Source of the DNA: Mesorhizobium sp. M2D.F.Ca.ET.226.01.1.1
Lineage (GTDB): Bacteria; Pseudomonadota; Alphaproteobacteria; Rhizobiales; Rhizobiaceae
Length of the DNA: 64,000 bases
NCBI RefSeq assembly: GCF_004022705.2
Contig: NZ_RZOY02000010.1
Span: forward strand, 248,001 to 312,000
Direction: 5' to 3'
Each line of letters starts with the position of its first letter. Position 1 is the stretch's first letter. Made by a program: the position numbers and the translations under genes. The notes below the pieces were generated by a model. It worked only from the letters and a program-made list of their open reading frames with translations, did no database searches and was not told the DNA's origin. This document shows positions 1 through 9,029 of this stretch, piece by piece.

Positions 1-1
1 G

Positions 2-1084
2 TCACGTGACCGCGGTTTCATGTAACCGCGGCTTGGCCGTTTTCGCGACGTATTCGGCGTAGCTATCCGAGGATTTCATCCAGCCTAGTTCCACGAGTTG
101 GGTGCTATCGCCACGATAGCGGACAGACCGGTGGTCCCGAAGCGACAGCTTCGGATTGCGCTCCAACGCTTCCATGTAGGCCGCACGTTCCTCCAGCGTC
201 TTTTCCTTGAGTTGGGCGTTTTCGTTCAGCGACGACGCCGATTTCTGGTGAAAGCCCCAGACGAATTTGAAGTGCAGCAGAGCGACGCGGAGTTCGCTGA
301 ACCGCACCTTGCTGATGGTGTGCTGCGCCGCATGGTAATGCGTGCTCCTGTCCCACCGCACGATCGGCACCTTGGTCAGGCACGGGGGAAACGTCTGCTT
401 GAAGCGGCCATGCCAGAACACCCGCTCCCTCACCCCGCCGAACATCTGCTCAGGCGGGTACAGGCCGTCACGTGCGCGCAGCCAACCCGGCTCCGGATCG
501 AAATAGGGGGAAGCATCGACAAGCGGGATGCTGCCGTCGTAGCTGCACTCGGCCAACGGACCGGCGGCATACATGTCGACCATCGATCCGATCACTGCCG
601 CGGCACCGGTCGAATCGAAATAGGCACAAAGCCGACGCAGGTTCACGTGCTCGAAGTCGGGATAGACGAGAAGCTCGTCGGCGTCGACCGACAGGCACCA
701 GTGGCCGGACCCGTGGACGCGCATCAGGATGTTGATCCATCGCGGTGGGGTGATGTTCAAGGCGAAGTGCGACCCTTCGGCATGGAAGCAGTGGCTGTCG
801 GGCTGATCGAGGATCAGTTCCCTCGTCCCATCAGTGGAGCCATTGTCCAGGAAGAAGAACCGGTCGACCCCAAGGCCGCGATAGTGATTGAGAAGATGCG
901 GCAGCAATGTCGCCTCGTTGCGCAGCGCGACAAAGCAGAGGATCTCATCCTTCTTCGTATCGATAGGTCGATCGTCCAACCGTTCGAGGTGTTTTGGAGA
1001 TCGATGGACATGCATGCGAAGATCATCAATTCGGTTTGCGCGAAGAGGCAGGGCAGTCTCCAGCTGATTATCTCTGTTAGACAA
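2..1084 (-). CDS. Glycosyltransferase family 2-like (GT92-like) protein
   Basis: Predicted to transfer a sugar to a surface glycan or other acceptor. The 360-residue product carries the nucleotide-sugar fold signature FFLDNGSTDGT near residue 77 and a metal-binding DADE motif (SVDADELL) near residue 131, as in proteins annotated as glycosyl transferase family 2 or 92. No signal peptide or membrane segment is evident, so a cytoplasmic location is inferred. The longest frame begins with TTG without a clear ribosome binding site; an internal ATG at 1015 is an alternative that would keep the whole domain. It is divergent from the large glycosyltransferase at 1151 across a 66-bp gap, so the two may share a control region and a polysaccharide pathway. 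The acceptor is unknown. Confidence 0.75.
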   Translation of the reverse strand: MSNRDNQLETALPLRANRIDDLRMHVHRSPKHLERLDDRPIDTKKDEILCFVALRNEATLLPHLLNHYRGLGVDRFFFLDNGSTDGTRELILDQPDSHCFHAEGSHFALNITPPRWINILMRVHGSGHWCLSVDADELLVYPDFEHVNLRRLCAYFDSTGAAAVIGSMVDMYAAGPLAECSYDGSIPLVDASPYFDPEPGWLRARDGLYPPEQMFGGVRERVFWHGRFKQTFPPCLTKVPIVRWDRSTHYHAAQHTISKVRFSELRVALLHFKFVWGFHQKSASSLNENAQLKEKTLEERAAYMEALERNPKLSLRDHRSVRYRGDSTQLVELGWMKSSDSYAEYVAKTAKPRLHETAVT

Positions 1085-1150
1085 TTATCAAAGTGTTATC
1101 CACCTGTTGGCAAGACTGCCCGCTTGCGGCTGATGATCGAGGGGGACTGA

Positions 1151-4100
1151 TTGAGCGTTGGTTCTAAGACAGGCGCGCCGTCCGCCCCGAAGCGGTCGTC
1201 GAGCCACAAACCCCGCAGGGTGTGTGTCGTTTCCGAGGTCGAGTTCGGCTCGACGGTGACAGCCGATCCCGGATCGGCGACGTATGCGCTGGCCCAGCAT
1301 CTGGCGAAAATCGGCGAAACCGTCACGCTGTTGTGGGTGCCGAGCCCGGTCGGCAGCCAGCCCGATGAGCAGGAGATCGCCAGGCTCGCCAAATGGTGTT
1401 TTGACAATTTCCTGGTCCGGCTCGAACTGCTGCCGCCGTCGCCCGAATTGTTGCGTGGCCTGGAGTCCAGCGACAAGAATTCAGTCGCCGTCTACCACTT
1501 CCTCAAGCAGAACACCTTCGACGTCGTCTATTTCGCTCTCGAAGGCGGACTGGCGCATTTCCCGGCCGTTGCCAAGCGCACGGGCGTCTTTCCCGATCCT
1601 CCCATTCTCGTGGTGCTCGCGCATGAGCCGCTGATGTGGGATCTGGAGGCCAATGCCAAGGCGATCGAGCGCAAGGAGCAGATGACCGTCGCGCATATGG
1701 AACGGACCTCCGCCGAGACCTGCGACCACCTCGTCGTCACCGGCCAATCCTTGCTCGACTGGATGATCAAAGCGGGATGGAAGCTGTCGACCAGCCATCA
1801 AATCGCGACGCCGCTGGAGCCCGAAGAGTGGCGTTCGAATTTCACCGTCGATCACTACCGGCCTCGGCAACGGCCCGCTGCCGAATTGGTTCATTTCTCA
1901 GGCACGGAGACGCGAAGCGGGCTGACGCTGTTCTGCGACGCGCTCGATCGCCTGGCCGACAGCGGCGTGACCGATCTCGCCGTGACGATCGTCGGGGCGT
2001 TTGGTCATGTGCTCGGCGAGCATTCGGGCGGCATGGTCGTGCGGCGGGCCCGGCAGTGGCCGTTCAAACTGAAGCTCCTGCCGATCCGAGACGAGCCCGA
2101 AATCTTCCGCTATCTGCGGCAGAGCCACGCGCTGATAGCAATCACGCATTCAGCTGCGCAGCTTCCGCTGGACGTGGTGACGTGCCTAGACGAGGAAATC
2201 CCCTTCATCGCGACGGACGTCGGCAGTATACGTGAGCTGCTCCAGCCGAAATCCGCTGACGCGGTCATGATGCAGGCGTCCCCTTCCGCGATCGCCGCCA
2301 AGATCGCGTCGGTGCTGGAGAGCCAATCTTTCGGTCCGGCAAGGCCCTTGCAAGACCGGGAAGCGCGCGAGAAGAGCTGGACCAGATTGCACGTCAAATT
2401 GTGCCGGCAGCCCGCCAAGGCCGCTGGCCGCGGTCGAGCCCGGTTGCCGCTCGTTTCGATCATCACGGCCCACTACAATCGGGCGCGCCTGTTGCCGCAG
2501 GCGATCGCATCGGTCCGTCGCCAGGACTACCCCAATATCGAATTGATCGTCGTCGACGACGGCAGCACCGATCCGGACGCAATACGCCTGCTCGCTGAAG
2601 TCGAGCCTGAGTTCGAGCAGCGCGGCTGGCGGATCATCCGGCAAAAGAACGGCTTCCTCGGCAAGGCCCGAAACACCGGCATTCGCGCCGCCAAGGGATC
2701 CTTGATCCTGTTCCTGGACGACGACAACGCCCTCTTCCCCAACGCGGTCAGCACGTTCGTGGCCGGCATGCAAAAGTCCGGCGCTGATATCTGCACGACG
2801 TTTGCCAAGTGGCTCAATGAGCCCTTCGTGCCGCCGGACACCAAGAGCGGCTATATGCTCTACTTTCCGGTCGGCGGCCCGCCGGACATCGCGCTGATCA
2901 CCAACCCGTATGGCGACGCCAATGCGATGTTCCGGCGCGAGGTGTTCGACAAGGTGGGCTACCTCAACGAGGAGCGCGGCTTTTCGGCAAGCGATTGGGA
3001 GTTCTTCCTGCGCGCTGATCTGGCGGGCCTGGAGATCGTCACTGTCCCGGAACCGCTCTATTGGTATCGGTCTTCGCCGACAGGCATGAACCGGAATGCC
3101 GAGTGGCTGAGGAACCGCCGGCCGATCATCAATGTGTTCCGGAAGCACAAGTTCGCGCATACCGATATGTTCGTTCAGCTCGGCATCAGCTCGAACACCG
3201 CCAATCACGAGAAAGATCTCAACCTCTGGAACCTTGAGCTGCGCGCCAAGGACGAGCGGTATCTGCGGCTGAGCGCCGCTTCCGCCAACTCCGCTGACGC
3301 GATGCAATTGCTGGCGGAAATAGCGGCGCGCGAAGGCAGGGCAGATACAGCGATTTCGCTTCTGGCCCACGCAGGGCGGTCCGACTTCACGCTGGGCGTC
3401 GTCGAGATGCTCCATGCCGCCGCCGAGGAAACGGTGCCGGAACTGCATTCCTCGCTCTACAGGGAGCAGTATCTCCCGGTCGAAGCCCTGCGCCGCGCCC
3501 ATATCGGCTCGCATCCACATACCGATGCGGATCTGCTGAGCTATGTCGAGCAATCGCCGGATCAGCTGTTCGTGCAGGCCACAGGCAGCACCGTCTCGAT
3601 GGCATTGCTGAAAGGTGTCTGTCCGGCCGGCACGATCGGCTCGAGCTGCTGGGTCTATCTCGACGAGGCGCTGACGGGACCCGCGCAGTTTCAGATCGCG
3701 ATCGTCGACGCTGAAAACCAGACCTTTGATCAGCTCGCCCGGCTCCTCGAAGATGACGGAGGGAACGGTTGGGCCGATGTCAGCCGCCCCCATGAGCCAC
3801 GCGAGATCGCGACAAACGTCAATTCGCCCACGACCGGCAGGCGCGATTTGCTGCTTGCAGTCAGATGCGGCGGCAATTGGTCGGGCGCAACGGTGCTTGG
3901 CGGCTTTTCAAGCATCCAGATCCGCCATGTCGTCTTGAACGGCGCGAAGCACCCGCGCCTCAACGCGCCGCAGCAGCGGCAACGTACGCGCCAGCTGACC
4001 GGTGACGAGTTGAAGCGTTCAACGCTCGTGACGAACCATCCGACGGAATTGCCTGCGCTGCTCGTCTCCGATGGCGGCATCTTCCTGCGGCCGAGCACGC

Positions 4101-4447
4101 ATGGTCTCGTGGTGGCCGCGCTCAATTCCACCTTCCCGGCCTTTGCCAGGAGTGTCGTCGCTACGGTGGAGATCGCTCACGAGGAGGCGTCGCCGTTCGA
4201 GTTCGCCATGGCTCTGGGTCGGCCGGAAGAAAAGCTGGTCTGGAAACACGACGCTCCGGTCGGCGCTTTGGCGTTCTCCGGATGGACGCGCGTTTCGAGA
4301 CCATTCGAGTTGCATGATCTGAAACTTTCCATGCGCGAGGTGGATCGCAAATGGCTGACCATCTATCTGGCGATCCGGCTGCCGCGCGGTTCGAAACCGA
4401 TGCCGTCCAACGCCTTCTGGCGCAAATTGCTGCTCGTCTGGGACTGA
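1151..4447 (+). CDS. Large two-domain glycosyltransferase (GT4-like plus GT2)
   Basis: A 1098-residue protein that joins two glycosyltransferase modules. Residues about 20 to 400 resemble a GT-B enzyme with a glycogen-synthase-like N-terminal half (opening CVVSEVEFGSTVTADPG). Residues about 432 to 700 form a GT-A family 2 domain with VSIITAHYN, IELIVVDDGSTD and the metal-binding LFLDDDN near residue 521. The last 400 residues show no motif I recognise and could bind acceptor or partner. The start is TTG, supported by a strong GAGGGGG ribosome binding site 7 bases upstream. Together with the divergent glycosyltransferase it suggests synthesis of a surface polysaccharide or a glycosylated surface protein; the linkage cannot be told from sequence. 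Confidence 0.8.
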   Translation: MSVGSKTGAPSAPKRSSSHKPRRVCVVSEVEFGSTVTADPGSATYALAQHLAKIGETVTLLWVPSPVGSQPDEQEIARLAKWCFDNFLVRLELLPPSPELLRGLESSDKNSVAVYHFLKQNTFDVVYFALEGGLAHFPAVAKRTGVFPDPPILVVLAHEPLMWDLEANAKAIERKEQMTVAHMERTSAETCDHLVVTGQSLLDWMIKAGWKLSTSHQIATPLEPEEWRSNFTVDHYRPRQRPAAELVHFSGTETRSGLTLFCDALDRLADSGVTDLAVTIVGAFGHVLGEHSGGMVVRRARQWPFKLKLLPIRDEPEIFRYLRQSHALIAITHSAAQLPLDVVTCLDEEIPFIATDVGSIRELLQPKSADAVMMQASPSAIAAKIASVLESQSFGPARPLQDREAREKSWTRLHVKLCRQPAKAAGRGRARLPLVSIITAHYNRARLLPQAIASVRRQDYPNIELIVVDDGSTDPDAIRLLAEVEPEFEQRGWRIIRQKNGFLGKARNTGIRAAKGSLILFLDDDNALFPNAVSTFVAGMQKSGADICTTFAKWLNEPFVPPDTKSGYMLYFPVGGPPDIALITNPYGDANAMFRREVFDKVGYLNEERGFSASDWEFFLRADLAGLEIVTVPEPLYWYRSSPTGMNRNAEWLRNRRPIINVFRKHKFAHTDMFVQLGISSNTANHEKDLNLWNLELRAKDERYLRLSAASANSADAMQLLAEIAAREGRADTAISLLAHAGRSDFTLGVVEMLHAAAEETVPELHSSLYREQYLPVEALRRAHIGSHPHTDADLLSYVEQSPDQLFVQATGSTVSMALLKGVCPAGTIGSSCWVYLDEALTGPAQFQIAIVDAENQTFDQLARLLEDDGGNGWADVSRPHEPREIATNVNSPTTGRRDLLLAVRCGGNWSGATVLGGFSSIQIRHVVLNGAKHPRLNAPQQRQRTRQLTGDELKRSTLVTNHPTELPALLVSDGGIFLRPSTHGLVVAALNSTFPAFARSVVATVEIAHEEASPFEFAMALGRPEEKLVWKHDAPVGALAFSGWTRVSRPFELHDLKLSMREVDRKWLTIYLAIRLPRGSKPMPSNAFWRKLLLVWD

Positions 4448-4532
4448 CCGGCGGTAGCCACAATCGCGGGAACGTTACCTTTGAGCCTGAAGTGCGATAA
4501 ACCGTGCGGGTGAGCTTGGAGGGTACCAACGA

Positions 4533-5309
4533 ATGAAAAGCATTGTCAGTCTTGTGCTCGGCCTTTTCATCGTTGCCATCAGCGCAGCATTCTTCACGGC
4601 GACTGCCCAGGAGCGCGACGTGGGGCCGAAGTGCACCCAATGGAACTCGTACCGCGTCCTGTTCAAAAAGGACGACGGCAAGATTTCGGGCGAGGCCGCG
4701 AAGGGGCTGGCTGCGTTCCTCAAGGACGCCGGACGGGATTGCGGCTACCGGCTCTACGCCACGGCCAGCAACGAAGGCGCTTACGACAAGGCGGACACCG
4801 TTGCCGGCCGCAGGCTGAACGCAACAAGCGATTTTCTCAAGGCGCAGGGCGTCAAGCCCGAGATGGTGCTGGCACTTTCTCATTGGGTCGATGACAGCGC
4901 CGCCGATACGAATCAGGCGCGGAGCGCCATCTTGTACACCTTGCCGAAGCAAGGGATCTCGTGCCGGCAGTATGAGAAGCGGAACCCCGTCCAAGTCCCC
5001 CTTTTCTTCGACAGCAAATCCTCGGTGATTTCGCCGCAGGTCAAAAGCGCGCTCGAGAAATTCGCCGCCAGCATCAAGGATACGCGTTGCAACGTGGAAC
5101 TGACGGCGACCGCCGCCAAGGAAATGACTAGCGCCGATCCCGCAAAGACGAACAAGGATCTGGCCAAGCAGCGCGTCAAGGCGATCATGGATATCCTCAC
5201 CGCAGCCGGCATCGATAGTGACAGGCTTGTCGATACAAATGTGGACTATGTTGGCGACAAGAAGCCGAACACCGCCAAAAACCGTCTGGCCACGGCATCG
5301 CTGATGTAG
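4533..5309 (+). CDS. Secreted protein with two OmpA-like halves
   Basis: The 258-residue product starts with a clear signal peptide (MKSIVSLVLGLFIVAISAAF, cleavage probably after TATA). The mature part seems to hold two OmpA-like units: residues about 40 to 140 (RVLFKKDDGKISGEA, then GRRLNATSDFLKAQGV) and about 155 to 255 (PLFFDSKSSVISPQ, then LAKQRVKAIMDILTAAGI). Both follow the OmpA_C pattern of a beta strand, a helix, and an R-x6-L-x3-G helix. Such domains bind peptidoglycan or act as periplasmic scaffolds; the classical Asp/Arg peptidoglycan-binding residues are not obvious, so binding is uncertain. GGAGGG lies 9 bases before the ATG. It follows the large glycosyltransferase by 85 bp in the same direction and could be cotranscribed. 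Confidence 0.6.
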   Translation: MKSIVSLVLGLFIVAISAAFFTATAQERDVGPKCTQWNSYRVLFKKDDGKISGEAAKGLAAFLKDAGRDCGYRLYATASNEGAYDKADTVAGRRLNATSDFLKAQGVKPEMVLALSHWVDDSAADTNQARSAILYTLPKQGISCRQYEKRNPVQVPLFFDSKSSVISPQVKSALEKFAASIKDTRCNVELTATAAKEMTSADPAKTNKDLAKQRVKAIMDILTAAGIDSDRLVDTNVDYVGDKKPNTAKNRLATASLM

Positions 5310-5434
5310 CGGTCGTCGCTGGCTCGCTCAGTACGGCGGTTACGACTTGATCAGCAACTTATCCTCAGGCGACGCCAGCGCCGCACGAAACCCATTGATG
5401 CGAGCTTCCGCTCCTTGCTCAACTCGTGCGACGC

Positions 5435-5453
5435 GCCCTGCCGTCGGCAGGGC
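5435..5453. other. Strong 8-bp hairpin in a gene-free gap
   Basis: The 212-bp gap between the OmpA-like gene and the ATP-grasp gene contains GCCCTGCC, a 3-base loop and GGCAGGGC. No T-run follows on either strand, so it is not a classical intrinsic terminator, but it could stabilise an mRNA 3' end. Nothing else was recognised in the gap. Confidence 0.4.
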
Positions 5454-5521
5454 GGCAAGCAATTGCCAATAAGGTCAATATCGCGCAACGGTCTTCGCGA
5501 CCGAAACGACCGTGAGACCAG

Positions 5522-6688
5522 ATGCCGGGGGCTGACGGAACCATCCTGATTACCGGGGCGCGCGCGCCGGTGGCACTGCATCTGGCACGCCTCCTCCATG
5601 GCGCCGGGCACAGGGTGATCCTGGCCGACACGCCGGCGCGGCCAATCGCGGCGGCGAGCAAGGCCGCAGCGCGCTACCACCGGCTGCCGCCGCCGCGCTT
5701 CGAACCGCAGGCTTATGCCGAGGCGGTGCAGACGCTGATACGGGCTGAAAGCATCAGCCTGGTCATCCCGACCTGCGAGGAAGTCTTTCATCTTGCGCTT
5801 GCCTGGCGCGGCAGGACCATGCCGGCGCTTTTGTTCGCACCCGATATCGAGTTGTTGGCGCAGGTCCACAACAAGCACAGCTTCATCCGGCTCGCCGAAC
5901 GGCTTGGGCTGGAGGTGCCAGAGACCACGCTTGTCAATTCCCGCGACGATCGGGAGGCGGTGCGTGGCCACTCGCGTGACCTGGTGCTCAAGCCGGTCTG
6001 GTCGCGCTTCGCCAATCATGTTCTGCTGCGTCCGGCACCAGATTTCCTTGATGCGATCGCGCCCTCGCCCGCCATGCCCTGGGTGGCGCAGCGTTTTGTC
6101 GAGGGCGAGGAGATCAGCGCCTATGCTGTGGCGCGCGAGGGCAGGCTCAAGGCGCTGGCGCTCTATCGTTCGCTCTATCGCGCCGGCAAGGGCGCCGGCA
6201 TCTTCTTCGAACGGGTCGAGGACGATGCGGCGCGCGCACTGGTCGAGCGCATCGTCGCCGGCACCGCATGGACCGGGCAGATTTCGTTCGACCTGATGCG
6301 CGAGACGGATGGACGCGTGCTGCCGCTCGAATGCAACCCGCGCGCGGTCAGCGGCCTGCATTTCTTCCGCGATCCGGCGCCGTTCGCGGATGCCGCGCTC
6401 GGCAGCGGTCCGGAAGTCGCGCCTGATCTCACCGCGCCGCAGACCGTGCGGCTTGCGATGTGGATTTATGGACTGCCGGCGGCGTTGCGTTCAGGCAGGC
6501 TCGCCAGTTTTCGAAAGGCAATGCGCGAGGGCCAGGAACTGCTCGATTGGCCGGGAGATTCAGCCCCGGTAAGGGCCCAATGGCCGGCGCTTGCGGAGAT
6601 TGCGCGCGTGGCATTGCGCGAACGCATCAGCCTGCAGGCGGCCTCGACGCGGGATATCGAGTGGAACGGGCCGGCAGATTGCCGTTGA
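5522..6688 (+). CDS. ATP-grasp domain ligase-like protein
   Basis: Predicted ATP-dependent carboxylate-amine or carboxylate-thiol ligase of 388 residues. An N-terminal Rossmann-like unit (TILITGARAPVALHLARLL) is followed by a central ATP-grasp fold (DLVLKPVWSRF near residue 155, VAQRFVEGEEISAYAV near residue 190) and the late metal-binding signature LPLECNPRAVSGLHFF near residue 273. The C-terminal 90 residues are unassigned. It is convergent with the six-gene operon ending at 6896, separated by a palindromic repeat element. The adjacency suggests, but does not prove, a role in the same pathway. The ATG at 5522 is the first in frame; no strong ribosome binding site is visible. The substrate is unknown. 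Confidence 0.75.
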   Translation: MPGADGTILITGARAPVALHLARLLHGAGHRVILADTPARPIAAASKAAARYHRLPPPRFEPQAYAEAVQTLIRAESISLVIPTCEEVFHLALAWRGRTMPALLFAPDIELLAQVHNKHSFIRLAERLGLEVPETTLVNSRDDREAVRGHSRDLVLKPVWSRFANHVLLRPAPDFLDAIAPSPAMPWVAQRFVEGEEISAYAVAREGRLKALALYRSLYRAGKGAGIFFERVEDDAARALVERIVAGTAWTGQISFDLMRETDGRVLPLECNPRAVSGLHFFRDPAPFADAALGSGPEVAPDLTAPQTVRLAMWIYGLPAALRSGRLASFRKAMREGQELLDWPGDSAPVRAQWPALAEIARVALRERISLQAASTRDIEWNGPADCR

Positions 6689-6702
6689 CGCCGGCGGGAC
6701 AG

Positions 6703-6861
6703 CACCCCCTCTGGCCTGCCGGCCATCTCCCCCGCAAGGGGAGAGATCAGCAGTTCCGCCGAAGGCGCCACTCCTGCAACGTTGATGATTGGCGAAAGCA
6801 GTCGCGACAGCCAATCTCCCCCCTTGCGGGGGAGATGGCCGGCAGGCCAGAGGGGGGTGTG
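6703..6861. repeat. RIME-like palindromic intergenic element
   Basis: Two inverted arms of about 45 bp (6703-6747 and 6813-6861) share GGGGGAGATGGCCGGCAGGC and its complement around a 65-bp centre. Each arm also has its own small palindrome (CTCCCCC/GGGGGAG, GCCGGC). The same arms recur at 51012-51178, 51736-51896 and 60547-60706. This matches the style of rhizobial intergenic mosaic elements; the name is by resemblance. It fills the gap between two convergent genes, where it could also end transcription. Confidence 0.75.
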
Positions 6862-6895
6862 AAGGAACGCGACCTAACTATCTCTCAAGCGAAAA

Positions 6896-7891
6896 CTACA
6901 GTTCAATCTCGTGCACCCTCGGCTCGCTCGCCGCCGCCGGCATTCTGCCTTCCATGATCGCGGCGATGTCGCGGCGCAGGAAATCGAGCGGGCCGATCAC
7001 AGGCACGGCCTGCGGGGCGAAACGGGCATTGTCGCTCGCCGATCTCAGCACGCGGCGGTCCTGATGCAGCGCCATGGCGAAGAGCGGCTTGAAAGCAAGC
7101 GCCTTCAGCTCGCCGAGCAGACCCTGGCGCCGGCCGATCAGCCAGCCCACGCCCTCGACGGTGCGCTCGTCGGCCTGGCGCAGATGGAAGGTGGTGGCTA
7201 ACACCAATCCCTCCTTGCCCCAATATTCGAGCTCCGCGATGCCGGGATGGCGGAAGCGGCCGATGGTTTTCGCGCGCTCGCCTTCCAGCAGCCGGCTGAT
7301 CAGGCCCTGCTGGCGGTCCTCGCCGGTGTAGCTCGCCTCGACCCAGCCCTCGCCTCCCGTCACCTCGACCCGCACCAGATGGCGTTTGAAGGTGAGGCCG
7401 CGCAGCAGGCCCTTATGGGTGAAATGTGTATGGGTGGCATCGAGGATGTTTTCCGCCGCATCGATCACCGTCGACTGGGTCGATGAACGCACCCGCCGCA
7501 CGATTATGTCCTTGCCCTGCATGCAGTGCAGGTAAGGTTCGCCCCGCGGCATGCCCGACGAGATGAAGACGACGCCGTCGCGCTCGATCGCGGCGTAGCG
7601 GCGGACCCGGAAATGCGGCATGGCGCCGACATGGCCGGGGATCGCCGTGCAGCGTCCCTGGCCGTCATAGCGCCAGCCATGATAAGGGCATTCGATCTCG
7701 CCGCCGACCACCTTGCCGGTCGACAGCTCGACCAGCCGGTGCGGGCAGCGGTCGAAAAGAGCGGCAACGCCTTGCGCCGAGCGGAACAGCACCACGGGCT
7801 CGCCTTCGAAGAGAATGCGCTTCGGTCGCCTGCCGATATCGGCGGACAGCGCCACCGCCTGCCAGTAGGCTTCGCCGCGGCGCTCACTCAC
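6896..7891 (-). CDS. Rieske non-heme iron oxygenase, alpha-subunit type
   Basis: Predicted mononuclear iron oxygenase of 331 residues. The Rieske cluster motif CPHR...CPYHGW is at residues about 49 to 71, and the catalytic iron site has the typical N-x2-D-x2-H-x4-H spacing in [14 protein letters not shown] near residue 148. The domain order fits the family that hydroxylates or desaturates hydrophobic ring or lipid substrates using electrons from a separate reductase; no reductase gene is nearby. Its ATG overlaps the stop of the upstream acyltransferase-like gene (ATGA), so it is translationally coupled as the last gene of the operon. The substrate is unknown; the operon suggests a lipid- or polyketide-like product. 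Confidence 0.9.
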   Translation of the reverse strand: MSERRGEAYWQAVALSADIGRRPKRILFEGEPVVLFRSAQGVAALFDRCPHRLVELSTGKVVGGEIECPYHGWRYDGQGRCTAIPGHVGAMPHFRVRRYAAIERDGVVFISSGMPRGEPYLHCMQGKDIIVRRVRSSTQSTVIDAAENILDATHTHFTHKGLLRGLTFKRHLVRVEVTGGEGWVEASYTGEDRQQGLISRLLEGERAKTIGRFRHPGIAELEYWGKEGLVLATTFHLRQADERTVEGVGWLIGRRQGLLGELKALAFKPLFAMALHQDRRVLRSASDNARFAPQAVPVIGPLDFLRRDIAAIMEGRMPAAASEPRVHEIEL

Positions 7892-9015
7892 AATTCGAAC
7901 CTCCTGAGCAGGGGAATGCCGACCCGCGCCAGCACGGTCTCCATGATGCGGATCGCCACGCGCCGGCGAAGCGGGAGATGCCCGGCATAGACGGCGTTGT
8001 ATTCTATCGCCGCGACCGCGCCGCGCCGGCGTTTGAAACCGGCGGCACCCGCGCTCATGTTGAAGAACAGGCCGCGCGCCGTGGCGTGATCCTGCGCCAT
8101 CGCCATCGCCATGCGATAGAGCCCGTCGGCGACCGGCAGGCCGGTGTCGTAGCCGACGATCGGCTGGGTCAGCGTGCAGCCGTTTTCGAACAGGCCGGTG
8201 ATGGCAACCAGCTCGCCGCCAGGCCGGCGCAGGCCCTCCAGGCTGATCATGCCGCGCCGATGCATCTCGGCGATGTAGCGGGCCGTGTAGTGCGGATTGA
8301 GCGGCGTGTATTTGTCGAGATAGAGCATTTTGTAGAGTTGCTCAGCGCGGGCGTAGTCGGCCTCGCCGAAATCGCCATTGCCGACCCGCTCGAAAGGCGC
8401 CGTGCGCAGGCGGGCGCGATCGCGTTTGATGTCGCGCGTCATCGCGGGCGCGGCGCTACGGTCGGCGAAGATGTAGATCTGGCGTGCCGCCAGCATGCGG
8501 AACCCCTCGGCCTTCAAGGCGGCAATCGTCGCCGGATCGGCGATGTTGTTCAGCGAGCGGATAACGATGGCGCGATCGGGGAAGCGCGCGGTCAGCACCG
8601 CGTGCAGCGACGCGACCGTCGGCCGGTCGAGCAGCGGTACCGGATTGGTCGAATAGAGCCAGTTGTTCACCTGCGCCTGACGGTCGAGGCCGCTTGCCCT
8701 CACCAGCGGCGCGCAGGCGCCGATCAGCGCCTTGAGCGCGCGCTTGAGCAGCGGATGGGCGGCGAAGTTGCGCGTCTCGTCGATCGCGTAGTCGATATAG
8801 GCGCTGGTCGGGCAGCAGATGTAGCAGTTGGGCGCATCATCGGCGTCGTTCAGCGTCAGCGGAAAAATGCGGCCGGAAAGTTCGAACGTCTCGACCTTCG
8901 TCTTCAGGTTGGCAATGAGATCGCGCACCGGCATCTCGTTGAAAAGCTTCACAAAAGCCTCGACCTTTGCCGGCCTGTTCTCGACCCGGTCGGCCTGCGG
9001 CGCAGGCCTTTCCAT
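7888..9015 (-). CDS. GNAT/FemAB-like acyltransferase (predicted)
   Basis: A 375-residue protein with weak similarity to the GNAT superfamily. The C-terminal half shows a plausible acyltransferase core ([14 protein letters not shown] near residue 270, then [18 protein letters not shown] near residue 320), a layout seen in N-acyltransferases that use acyl-CoA, acyl-ACP or aminoacyl donors. A Cys-rich stretch (NCYICCP) near residue 65 is unexplained. The ATG at 9015 was chosen because it lies 14 bp after the preceding stop; the longer open frame would run far into that gene. The 3' end overlaps the Rieske gene by 4 bp. It is probably the transfer or amide-forming step of the pathway. The family call is uncertain. 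Confidence 0.5.
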   Translation of the reverse strand: MERPAPQADRVENRPAKVEAFVKLFNEMPVRDLIANLKTKVETFELSGRIFPLTLNDADDAPNCYICCPTSAYIDYAIDETRNFAAHPLLKRALKALIGACAPLVRASGLDRQAQVNNWLYSTNPVPLLDRPTVASLHAVLTARFPDRAIVIRSLNNIADPATIAALKAEGFRMLAARQIYIFADRSAAPAMTRDIKRDRARLRTAPFERVGNGDFGEADYARAEQLYKMLYLDKYTPLNPHYTARYIAEMHRRGMISLEGLRRPGGELVAITGLFENGCTLTQPIVGYDTGLPVADGLYRMAMAMAQDHATARGLFFNMSAGAAGFKRRRGAVAAIEYNAVYAGHLPLRRRVAIRIMETVLARVGIPLLRRFEL

Positions 9016-9029
9016 CGTCGCCGCGCCAC

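Noticed and set aside
2186-3793. 535-codon minus-strand frame opposite the large glycosyltransferase
   Set aside because: Antisense shadow; the plus strand shows canonical GT2 motifs.
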